Of a DNA stretch of 16,210 nucleotides, positions 8,148-16,210 are shown one piece after another. Made by a program: the position numbers and the translations under genes. The notes below the pieces were generated by a model. The model was not told the origin of the DNA, ran no database searches, and saw only the letters and a program-made list of their open reading frames with translations. The stretch lies in the NCBI GenBank assembly GCA_900617975.1, contig UZAE01014177.1:1-16210 (forward strand), written 5' to 3'. This stretch comes from Rodentolepis nana (Eukaryota; Platyhelminthes; Cestoda; Cyclophyllidea; Hymenolepididae). Each line of letters begins with the position of its first letter. The stretch's first letter is position 1.

Positions 8148-8635
8148 GTGAGTGTAAATGATGAAGCCCAACTTTGTCACTTTTAAAAACACATAGATTT
8201 TCCAACTTCGGGCTTTCGATTTCATATGGAATAATTTTGATTAGCACATTTTCTGTCTGCTTAGAATTCAAAAACACTTCACTTTACCTAAATAAATGGC
8301 CTTTTGGTATTAATTGATTTGAATCATTAAGTATGACTTTGCTTATAACGTTCCATTTTATTGACAAGCTATCCAAACGGAACAATAACTTGCATTCGCT
8401 TAATTAAGTTTTACTCAATAAATTTATTAATGTATTTCACTGATTATATTGCAAGGAATAGCCATGAAGTCAAATCTTCTGAAAAGCATTGAACCATATA
8501 GCCTTTAATTGAATCGAACCATACACATTAAGAAATTGTCAATAGCCGATTTTGCATTGGAATTACTTACTTAAACCAACTACAGAAACTGAAAAAACAA
8601 TTAAATTATAAATCTTAAAATTTATAATCTTTCAG
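8148..8635. other. Presumed intron between the two 30-nt candidate exons
   Basis: AT-rich sequence with no coding signal recognised on the plus strand. The first 15 bases (GTGAGTGTAAATGAT) resemble the start of the sequence after candidate exon B (GTAAGTCTGAATGTG), which hints that exon and donor side were duplicated together. Confidence 0.35.
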
Positions 8636-8665
8636 AATGTGAACAAGTAACAACAACAAGCAAGG
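8636..8665 (+). other. Candidate 30-nt phase-1 cassette exon B
   Basis: It is bounded by a strong acceptor (TAATCTTTCAG) and a consensus donor (GTAAGT). Entered after a single G it reads ECEQVTTTSK. It has the same length, the same phase and 22 of 30 identical bases compared with candidate exon A (8118-8147), with the same E-x-x-Q-x-T-T-T-S-x pattern. Splicing A to B keeps the frame. Two independent splice-bounded matches make chance less likely than for either alone. Confidence 0.48.
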
Positions 8666-8854
8666 GTAAGTCTGAATGTGGATTGGAATATTTAAAAAGT
8701 GCATTCAGTTGGCACGTGATAAACAATTGATAGAGTTTACACTCTAGTGTTTAAAATTTCTATTAAATGTAGTTAATTTCAATAGCTTATTTCAATTTGG
8801 CTGATTCCATTTAATGCAACGTTGACATTTATTTGGTTTTANATAACACAATAG

Positions 8855-8881
8855 GTTGCACGATTGCATTTATATTCTCAA
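8855..8881 (+). other. Candidate 27-nt hydrophobic exon, or short terminal exon
   Basis: The acceptor ACACAATAG (ending 8854) is only fair, and the donor GTAAGT at 8882 is good. Entered in phase 1 after exon B it reads GCTIAFIFS and is again symmetric. If not spliced at 8882, the frame continues SKLF and stops at TGA a few codons later, giving a short hydrophobic C terminus. The base at 8842 just upstream is an undetermined N, which weakens the acceptor judgement. Confidence 0.3.
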
Positions 8882-11800
8882 GTAAGTTATTTTGACTTTA
8901 TAAATAGTTTCAATTGTTCCTGACATTTGTTACGGGAGATCACTGAAGACCGATTTTACTTCATTTAGTTGGCGTAGGAATATCACATTGGATTTTTCAA
9001 TGAATTGCACCTTTGTGTTGCCAATAATTAATTTTTTAAACTAAAAATAAGAACCTATTTATTATGTCAGTTGAAATGATCATTTGTTGATTTATATAAA
9101 AATAAATGATCAAATAAATTTGAATTCAAAACACAGTGTCATTCAAAATTGAATTTCATCTCACTGGTTAATATTGCATTTGCCCAACTTTTCGCACTTA
9201 TAAAAAGAATCAAAGATATCAATGTAAATTGTTAAATAAAATGAAAATTATGCTTTGGAGAAGTGGTCTTCATGATGTTGGGTTTAATGTCATACTTTAT
9301 TAAATCAATAAATCGCTAAATTATTGAAGATCTCTATTTATGCACCTAAAATAAATATTAAATAACTCAAATAAATAAGCGAATTCATCGAGATCAAAAC
9401 TCATTATTACATGTTTCAAATGAGCACAGGTTCTGTAAGTATTTGCAAATATGTATGAAGTTTGTCTACCTCAGGTTTAAGCAGATGTCAAAAAAATTAC
9501 ATTTAATTCACGATTTACTCATGCTATTGCCAATCATATGCTTTATTTCAACATCAATAAAGCCCTCCTCCCTCCTTTCTCAAAAAATACACTTTTTTGT
9601 GAAGGCTGTTTATAAAACATCGATTTCGTTCACCTTAATCTCAATCACTTGTAAATTTGGAGGTTTCAAATTTGATTTTAAACCTAATTCAATTAAAACG
9701 GAACTAAGACATGGGGTTACGCTATTGTTCTCCATTGGAAATTAGTGTTGTGAAAATTCTATTTTAAGCTCAAATTTAGCCCGATCTTATGTTTTAATTG
9801 CCACATTCCTTTTAAATTAGCATTTGGCTGAAATTCTCAGCTATGTTGAAGCAGTGAAGCCTTAAGCTCTAAATTAAAAAAATTGCATTTATTGATCAAT
9901 TCATTTATATCATTTTCATTAAATATGTGAAATTCACAGATTTAATTTACGAATAAAGGAACTTAGCTGTCAATCTGATGCATAATAAAAGCATATATTT
10001 GTCGTTTCCTGCCCTCCTCTCCATCAATAATCATTGTTTATTTATACGTAGGCTGCATTGAAGAGTGATAGTAACCATCCATAAATTAATTTTTACGTAT
10101 TGTATTGTGAGTTCTTAGGTTTCCGTTAGTTAGTTTTAATACAGCTTATATTTTAATGAACTAAGTTTAATCAGTTATTTAATACGATTCGTCAAAATTA
10201 GTTGTTTTACTCATTTTGCAATTCGTTATAATATTTCGAAACTTACAACTTCATTAAGACCAGATTTTTAGTAGCATTTTGCAAACCATTCAATTTAAGA
10301 CATTCCGTTTTCCTTATATCTGACTCAACATATTTCTCCCAACTTAAAAATACAAGAACAGCAATCATTTTTCAAATCAAGAGTATGTTATTGCCATCAG
10401 TGTGCTATGACTCAAAATTGGAGTCAAAATGATCCTCTCAAAATCACTGAGATAATCGCCATTTGGAATGAAATCGTGACGCTTCAATTGATCAAGCCAT
10501 ATTTTGTAATTTTATCTATCTTTAGTTGGTACCAAGACCCTCGAAAATCAAATACATTTTTCTACATCTTTTTTTCCAAATCGGAATAAGCAAATGCATC
10601 TTGTGGCGCTATAGGCTTAATAAGGCTTAAAGTGGTAAGACGGGTTTGGGTCAATTTGTAAAGTTAGAGTAAATGTTTGTCTCTAACAAATCCTTGAAAT
10701 CAATACATCTGAATTGTATTCGGCATTTGTGGATTGGAGAAGGTAAGAGTTGAAGTCAAAACAATAATTCACAATTAAAAATGAATACTGGGAACAAATC
10801 GGACACCTCCTCCTTAATTAAATCATCAAAGACATAAAATTTGAAATTTGTATTTTTCCTTAGCTACATGCAGTATGCTACCATTCCAAGTATATCAATT
10901 ATTGTTTGGCTCATTAACCTGATATAGTCTTATTTGTATTTCGGATAAGGACATTTCATTTATTAACTCCATAAATAATTATCACAAAATTCACAAAACT
11001 CGAATTGATTCTCTTGGGGTGTAGAATTTGGTTTTGATTACTGTGTGATTAAAAAGAAGGCTTATTGGCAAAGACATCGTTTTTTCTTCGCGAAATACCC
11101 AAGAAGTTGTGTATTCACGAGGTTTCTCTAGAAATATCGGAAAATTGATCGATAAGTCTTATTGCAGTATTTTTACAGAAAAACGAAACTCGCCTGCATC
11201 ATGTTTTGAGTAACACAAACTAATGCATAGCTATAAAATTTATCAATTTTTTTAACTGGGAACAACATAGAATAATAAATGGACGATGTTGCAACTATTT
11301 TCATTAGTTCAAAATTTGTTCAAAACTTGATGCAAAATCATATTCTTATATCCATAGATCTTATTCGCTTGCAATTGTTCCATCAATTTCCCCAATTTTC
11401 AAATGAATGCAGAACAATTATTTTGCCCAGATTTTCATTTTATAGTTGTTTTTAAATAAATTGTTATCTCAATAAATTTGATTCTAAGTACTCATAAAAT
11501 ATGAAAACTATTAAATCAGCTCATTTGTTCACTAGCAAAAGAATGGTAAATATTAATCCTTATATTTTAATCAAGGAATCGTTAAAAGTCTAATTTGAAA
11601 CATTTATCGTCAATGAAAGCATTGTGTCCAGCTTCCATTGACCCCTCCCATAAGCAAGAGCTGTTCATTTGAAGGTCGGTTAATGAATAAATGAAGTGTA
11701 TGAATTATTCAATTCATTTCAAAATTTATGCGGAATCGTACGTTTTTTTCCGTTTCCAAACTATTTCTTAGCACTTCCTTTTTAATGACCCTTCAAATTC

Positions 11801-13455
11801 ATTACATTTAATGCAATCGTAAGTTGAGTTCGTGTCCGCCTTGAAAAATCTTGCAATCCGCCACATATTCACAGTGCATTCTTTTTTCAATGGCTCATCT
11901 TCGATCGATTGGAAGGATCTTGATTACACCGCTACAATATAAACAACTGAATAGGACGACAATGATGTAGCAAGAAATGAATTCCAAATGTGTGGAACAC
12001 TTGACATGCAAGAACTGAAATTTCTGCTTTTTGATTAAAACACATATTGCCGGGTATTTTGTAAGGCGATCAAAACAGAAATTATGAGTCAACATGGATC
12101 AATCACTGCCTGTTCGTTTTACGAGATCCCTTGAGCTCAGTGGTTGCCGGTTTCATGTCATTTGGTCAATAAATGTACGTGCTTTAACTTATTTCTTTGA
12201 ATTTGCCGGAAACTCTTGAATGCCTTTATGGATATTAATCCTAACGTTTCTCCCCGGGTGACCACACTCTGTCGTGACTCATCACTGGTTTATTGGTTTA
12301 TTGTCTTACGCTTCATATAATATTTAGCCTAATTATAAAACATAAGACTGTGCCCATTAAGGTAATAAAAATATTCTAAGTATAATTTTTGTATTGCCTA
12401 GTTTATTATCTAATTCATAATTTTGTTTGAATTTTTATCTTTTCTACCCTTAATAAAATATATATTCTCCTAGTAAGGTTTCTGTAAACTCTCCAGCATT
12501 CAATGCTCATTCCATTCCTGCCCTTGTTTTGCATATTTTGTGAACCATGATTAAACACGTATCCAATCTCAATTAATTCAACATAATTTACAAAATTGGG
12601 CACTCTGACAAACTCAATACTGGTAGTATATTTACGAATTGTATGAATCTGCAATTGTGAGATAAACTCAGAAATCGAACACTTTGAAGATGATGCCGAG
12701 TAAAGCGGCTCTTCTAAGGACTAGAATATATTTGTGTGCCTAAAAGAACATATCAGATGTATGTTATATAAGGATTACTATACAAATTGTTTTCAAATTT
12801 TACTTCAAATGTTTCCTTTTCGAGTCTTACTATAGTTTTCATTGAGTTCGCAATTCAGCCATATGATAAACCAATGCTTATCAAAGAATCATTGAAATTC
12901 CAATGCGACATATTTAGAAATCCAAAGTTTATTAAAATATTGGCAGAATATATATAACAGATTACGGAAATTACGCATAGAGGCCTGTTAGTGCCTCAAC
13001 TCATCACTATCCTTATCTCTCTTGCCACCATTTCAAATTTATTAACTATTAACTTGGTTGTTCATTATTCTGTAAACAATCTTCACATAAGTCATTGCAT
13101 TGAGGAAATCGCCCTTTTGTTGTAGAAAAATTGATATGAATTGCTGAATAAAATCCTAGTGAATGAACACAAATGTCAATTTTTAATGAAAGGGAATTGC
13201 GATTTTCCTCAAATTAGCACTTATAACTTCCCCCATATACCACACTGTCTCTCTGTTCAATGTATTTTTTCTTTCATCATTAATATTAAATGTTTGGAAT
13301 CATTTGCAATTAACTCGCATAAGTCTAATATGACTCCCTTCTTAACATAAACATAAATCTAGAAAATTAGCGAAAGTTGATCAGCTGGTCTTATTACAAT
13401 TTGATATGAAATTCAATTGATAACCTTCCAATTTGATTAAGAAATAATTTATTGA
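8882..13455. other. Long AT-rich stretch without a recognisable gene
   Basis: About 4.6 kb. Open frames at 9443-9745 (plus), 10407-10589 (plus), 11895-12095 (minus) and 12415-12654 (minus) are of the length expected by chance at this base composition, and their products are low-complexity or unrecognised. A TCTATCTTTAG acceptor near 10526, followed in phase 1 by about 28 open codons, and a GTAAGA near 10744 are isolated. A GC-richer patch at about 12090-12300 has no open frame that I recognise. The stretch may be intron or intergenic. Confidence 0.45.
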
Positions 13456-13997
13456 TTGGTCAGAAGAGAATCATTCTTTGTTTGTTGCATAATAGCGCAA
13501 TGGATGCACTTGACCTGGCGATTTATCACACAAAAGTGGTGCTACTTTATGGATAAAGCCCCAGCTTGCATGAAAATAGACTATGGCTCAAGTGATCTTG
13601 CATATCCTCCTATCATGAAACCACTTATCACCAAACTATTCTGACAGATTACAAAACTAAGAAAATCTATGGAAAAAAATTGCAATGAAATTACGAAACC
13701 TCATAAATTTTGCTTGCACAAAACATTCTCACTATCACGCCAAACCAAGTTTATAGATTTGTAAAAAATATAATCCTTGAAGTTAGAAGAAGAGATAAGA
13801 TGACAATACACATGAACAATGGCCTATCTATTGTTCGGAGTATTTTAATGTTAAGCATGCACCACATTGGAGTAAGCACTTTGGATTCAAAATCACATTT
13901 GCATCTTCTGAAGGTCATGAGTATTTCATACTCCGATTGTGTTGTCCACTTCAGGCCACCAGTTTGCCAATTATCTGCATGTCAGGAAATTGGATAA
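13456..13997 (+). other. Two neighbouring plus-strand open frames of unknown status
   Basis: Frames at 13456-13644 and 13710-13997 have less biased composition than the surrounding AT-rich DNA, with tryptophans, cysteines and mixed charge (for example QWMHLTWRFITQKW and MHHIGVSTLDSKSHLHL). Neither begins with a convincing start or signal peptide, neither is framed by a clear splice pair, and I recognise no family. They could be remains of a transposon or of an old gene, or chance. Confidence 0.2.
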
Positions 13998-14372
13998 GCG
14001 TTGCAGGATGATTTACATTGAGCCTAAGGAATGGCATGAAAAGATGAGAAGATTTCTAATCTGCCTCTAATAATAAACCACACTGAACCATGTTATCCCT
14101 TTCATCGCAATATTCCCAAATGCAATTGGAGGCGGCTTTATATTGTACAATAATCCATATTTGCTTTTAAAAGCATTTTAACAAAGTGCTTAGTTAGTTC
14201 TTCGTTGCATTTTCTGGAATGGAGCATTAGCGGAATTATTGTATGTTGATTGCGAAGCTCCTTGTCCTTTCACAAGTGTGTCAATGTCAGAGTTGCACTT
14301 GATTTTGCCTTCGGTGAAAACATTTTTTTGTCTATTGTGTTCTAATCTTCTCTAAACTTTAATCATTCCATA
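13998..14372. other. Spacer with no recognisable feature
   Basis: No gene was recognised. A GGTGAAAACATT block at about 14317 recurs near 14412, which is a small local direct repeat of uncertain meaning. Confidence 0.35.
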
Positions 14373-14615
14373 CTAATTGGTATTCCGATCGTCAGGATGA
14401 TGACCGTCTTTGGTGAAAACATTCTTCGATTCCACAGAGTCGAGACTGATAAGTTGGACCACTTTGATAAATATTTGTAAGCTGACATTAACAAGTACAT
14501 CTACATAGGAAACACCTAAGTCCATGAAAACATGGAAGAGGGCAAATGAGCTAGGAAGGACTGCGATAGTGGGAAGGTGTTCTAGAGTAACATTCCACAT
14601 TCTACTGAGCTCCAT
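14373..14615. other. GC-richer patch open on both strands, status unclear
   Basis: On the minus strand 80 codons are open (14615-14373), with a hydrophobic middle (FALFHVFMDLGVSYVDVLVN) and a charged end (KDGHHPDDRNTN). On the plus strand an acceptor at 14394 (CGATCGTCAG) followed by MMTVFGENILRFHRVE and TDKLDHFDKYL up to a GTAAGC donor near 14476 would make a phase-2 symmetric exon. The two readings exclude each other, and neither product belongs to a family I know. Confidence 0.22.
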
Positions 14616-15324
14616 TTACTCCTATACACACTAGACCACTTTTAACTAAGAGACTGTGATTCGCAAGTATTCCTAACATGCAAATAGCATGAAGGTGTTA
14701 ATAACGAAAGAGTGAGTTGAGGTCATTGTGTCTATTTAGTACTTTACAATCTTTAGATACGTACTCGAACCACATCGATGATGAAACCCGATAACATTAT
14801 CGAGGTTAATTATTAAATGCGAAAGATTTGTTATGGCTTAAACAATGATAATGATTTCGAGAAACAAAATTTTGCATAAAAAATGAAAAGAATACTACTG
14901 CTGGCTTTTGCCTTTATTTACAAAAGTAGTGATGAAAAGGTGCTTTGGTGAGATCTATCAGTAAAAGAATTGTTAAAAACGATTATTTCATGATTATATA
15001 TCCCCACATGACTACACTTTTCACCAGCCTTCAACAGAAAATATTTTTTTGCAATGTAAAGATGCAACAATGGCAGTGGAGAAAGTAATCGCAAAACTGA
15101 TTATCTAAAGGGCATTGTTTCAGGCTCAACACAGCGCCCATCTGCAAATGTCAATTTTAAATTTCAAGCACCCAACCACAAATCGAATAGATTCTTTCAT
15201 GACAACTTTCATAGACTAGTCTAAATGCTCAAAGAACACTCGTAAATGAGCTAATTCGCCAGCAAAATTATTTGATATTTACAAATGTATTTGAGAATGT
15301 TATTCTTTTCTTGTCTTTCCGCAG
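14616..15324. other. Spacer, possible intron sequence
   Basis: Mostly AT-rich. A 21-nt stretch between a fair acceptor (TTTATTTACAAAAG) and GTGAGA near 14930-14950 would be symmetric in phase 1. A TTGTTTCAG acceptor ending at 15123 is followed by frames open for about 30 codons in two phases. None is supported enough to call an exon. The region ends with the strong acceptor of the next entry. Confidence 0.3.
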
Positions 15325-15350
15325 GTGTAGTCACTTTAATTGCTCAATAA
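15325..15350 (+). other. Candidate tiny terminal exon behind a very strong splice acceptor
   Basis: TATTCTTTTCTTGTCTTTCCGCAG is the best pyrimidine tract plus AG that I see in the window (quoted in two parts: TATTCTTTTCTT, then GTCTTTCCGCAG). Entered in phase 1 the exon reads GVVTLIAQ and stops at TAA (15348-15350). The phase matches the cassette candidates far upstream, but nothing ties it to them across about 6.4 kb, and it could belong to another transcript or to none. Confidence 0.28.
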
Positions 15351-15577
15351 TCTCTCATTTTGTATTGGATTATTGCATAAAATTTAGTTTAGTTTTTGGT
15401 AGACATTATTGGAGATAAATTACGCTTACATTGAATAACGAAACAGAAACCCCTAAAACTCCTGCAAATGCAAGAATGCTGGTCGATCAAAAAAATTATT
15501 GAGAAAAATGCACATATGTCATGTTAGAAATATTGAACGAATGATCAAATCACTGTTTTAGTACAATTAGATCATTA

Positions 15578-15832
15578 TTACAAAGGTGCGGAATTCAAAT
15601 AAAAGTGACGAAATCTTCGAAACGTCCGGAAGATTGTAACTCCAATATTGCGTAGGGAGGGAAATTTCAATCTTCTTCCAGTTCGAGTTCGAGTTCTCCA
15701 CCTTTCCATTGAGCAAAGGTGATTCTCACATGTGAAATGAATGAGGCGGTTACATCCCTTGCAGGATGTTAGATCTTCGGGAAGAATGCCGCGTAGACAG
15801 CTGCAGCACAAAGCTCCATCGGGTATCGAATT
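15578..15832 (-). CDS. Exon with a PHD/RING-like zinc-binding motif, probably the 3' end of a minus-strand gene
   Basis: A minus-strand acceptor (CTCCATCTCCTACCTTAG, ending at 15833) opens a frame NSIPDGALCCSCLRG, then ILPEDLTSCKGCNRLIHFTC, then ENHLCSMERW, closed by TAA at 15580-15578. The cysteines and histidine follow C-x2-C-x11-C-x2-C-x4-H-x2-C, the spacing of the first half of a PHD finger (C4HC3) and close to RING-type cross-brace zinc folds, with one more cysteine five residues on. The final C-x2-C pair expected of a PHD is not in this frame. After the motif comes a basic TRTRTGRRLKF tail. In the +1 frame from about 15700 a second open stretch (NSNWKKIEISLPTQYW and on to a TAA) looks at least as protein-like, so a donor at AAG|GTGGAG or a frameshift near there is possible. 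Earlier exons would lie beyond the right edge. Partner and role are unknown. Confidence 0.5.
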   Translation of the reverse strand, partial: NSIPDGALCCSCLRGILPEDLTSCKGCNRLIHFTCENHLCSMERWRTRTRTGRRLKFPSLRNIGVTIFRTFRRFRHFYLNSAPL

Positions 15833-15982
15833 CTAAGGTAGGAGATGGAGCTATACTAATCGACAGATTGTAATTAAACTTTGAGTATGAGCAGTGAAGA
15901 AGAGCAACATGGGTTTTCAAAGACAAGTCAAATTGATACGGAAACGTAAGGTTGATTGTGGTGGAGGGTTAATTTGAGGAAC

Positions 15983-16000
15983 AGAGAGAGAGAGAGGGGG
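15983..16000. repeat. (AG)n microsatellite followed by a G run
   Basis: Seven AG units (15983-15996) continue into GGGG (15997-16000). On the minus strand this is a CCCC(CT)n pyrimidine tract. Confidence 0.95.
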
Positions 16001-16077
16001 TATACAGAAATGTTTTCTTGTTTATGGTTCATAAGTTGAGCACGATATCAATCAGCAAATGAAATGTCCATTTTCAA

Positions 16078-16095
16078 GGGGTTGGGGGGAGGAGG
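16078..16095 (+). other. G-rich run with weak quadruplex potential
   Basis: GGGGTTGGGGGGAGGAGG contains four G tracts, two of which are only two bases long, in otherwise AT-rich DNA. At most a two-tier G-quadruplex could form. No function is implied. Confidence 0.35.
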
Positions 16096-16210
16096 TCGAT
16101 GACGTAATGCTGATTGAGTGAAAAATATTCACAAGAACGATTTCACGAAAATCGAATTACAACTGAGACAAATCGTTATCCCAAGGGGAGCCATTTCATT
16201 GCCACGTCAC

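Larger units (their letters stand above)
15833..16210. other. Presumed intron of the zinc-finger gene, with low-complexity tracts
   Basis: No open frame of note occurs on either strand. Read on the minus strand it contains a CT-rich run and leads into the pyrimidine-rich acceptor at 15833, as an intron would. It runs off the right edge. Confidence 0.35.

Noticed and set aside
8005..8277. 90-codon minus-strand open frame
   Set aside because: Its second half is Leu/Ile/Lys/Phe-rich sequence expected from AT-rich DNA, no domain is recognisable, and the plus strand offers matched splice-bounded mini-exons here.
9443..9745. 100-codon plus-strand open frame
   Set aside because: It has no signal peptide, no splice context and no family, and its composition follows the local AT bias. 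Chance is the simpler explanation.
12415..12654. 79-codon minus-strand open frame
   Set aside because: No recognisable motif, and no convincing start or splice context.

Overview
This looks like a window of AT-rich metazoan nuclear DNA. Coding potential is sparse and broken into short exons with GT..AG borders, simple-sequence repeats are present, and there are decayed copies of a non-LTR retrotransposon. No operons, ribosome binding sites, CRISPR arrays, tRNA or rRNA genes were seen. The retrotransposon resembles the EN-RT-RNase H elements commonly annotated in arthropods, especially arachnids, and two introns are only about 50 nt long. An arthropod or other small-genome invertebrate is the best guess, but the species cannot be named from the sequence.

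Left part (1-4340): a repeat graveyard. A minus-strand fragment carrying the start of an AP-endonuclease domain (1-361) runs off the left edge. A second minus-strand copy of a similar element covers about 4340-3130 and contains the end of the reverse transcriptase and the end of the RNase H domain. It is interrupted at 3438-3761 by a 324-bp repeat whose equal-length sister lies at 636-959. An inverted pair of about 140 bp (483-628 and 2100-2232) bounds a 1.75-kb block that contains the first 324-bp copy. A roughly 60-bp repeat occurs twice at 2548-2606 and 2932-2991. Stretches between these show nothing recognisable.

Middle (4341-9000): after about 1.7 kb without genes, except for a possible TATA box, a (TA)n tract precedes a convincing multi-exon plus-strand gene at 6116-7473. 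It encodes a signal peptide followed by a cysteine-containing, N-glycosylation-rich protein of no family I recognise. In the best model it has seven exons, with introns of 46 and 53 nt near the start, and most inner junctions are phase 1. Downstream, two 30-nt candidate exons (8118-8147, 8636-8665) are flanked by good splice sites. Both are phase 1 on each side and both encode E-x-x-Q-x-T-T-T-S-x, so they could be spliced in frame onto this gene. A 27-nt hydrophobic candidate exon follows at 8855-8881. This looks like a small cassette-exon system and is the most unusual item in the window.

Right part (9000-16210): mostly AT-rich DNA with no recognisable gene. Locally GC-richer stretches (13456-13997, 14373-14615) stay open in one or more frames but match nothing I know. 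A strong splice acceptor at 15324 leads into a tiny possible terminal exon. A minus-strand exon at 15832-15578 encodes a C2-C2-H-C zinc-binding motif with PHD/RING-like spacing and is probably the end of another gene whose upstream exons lie beyond the right edge.
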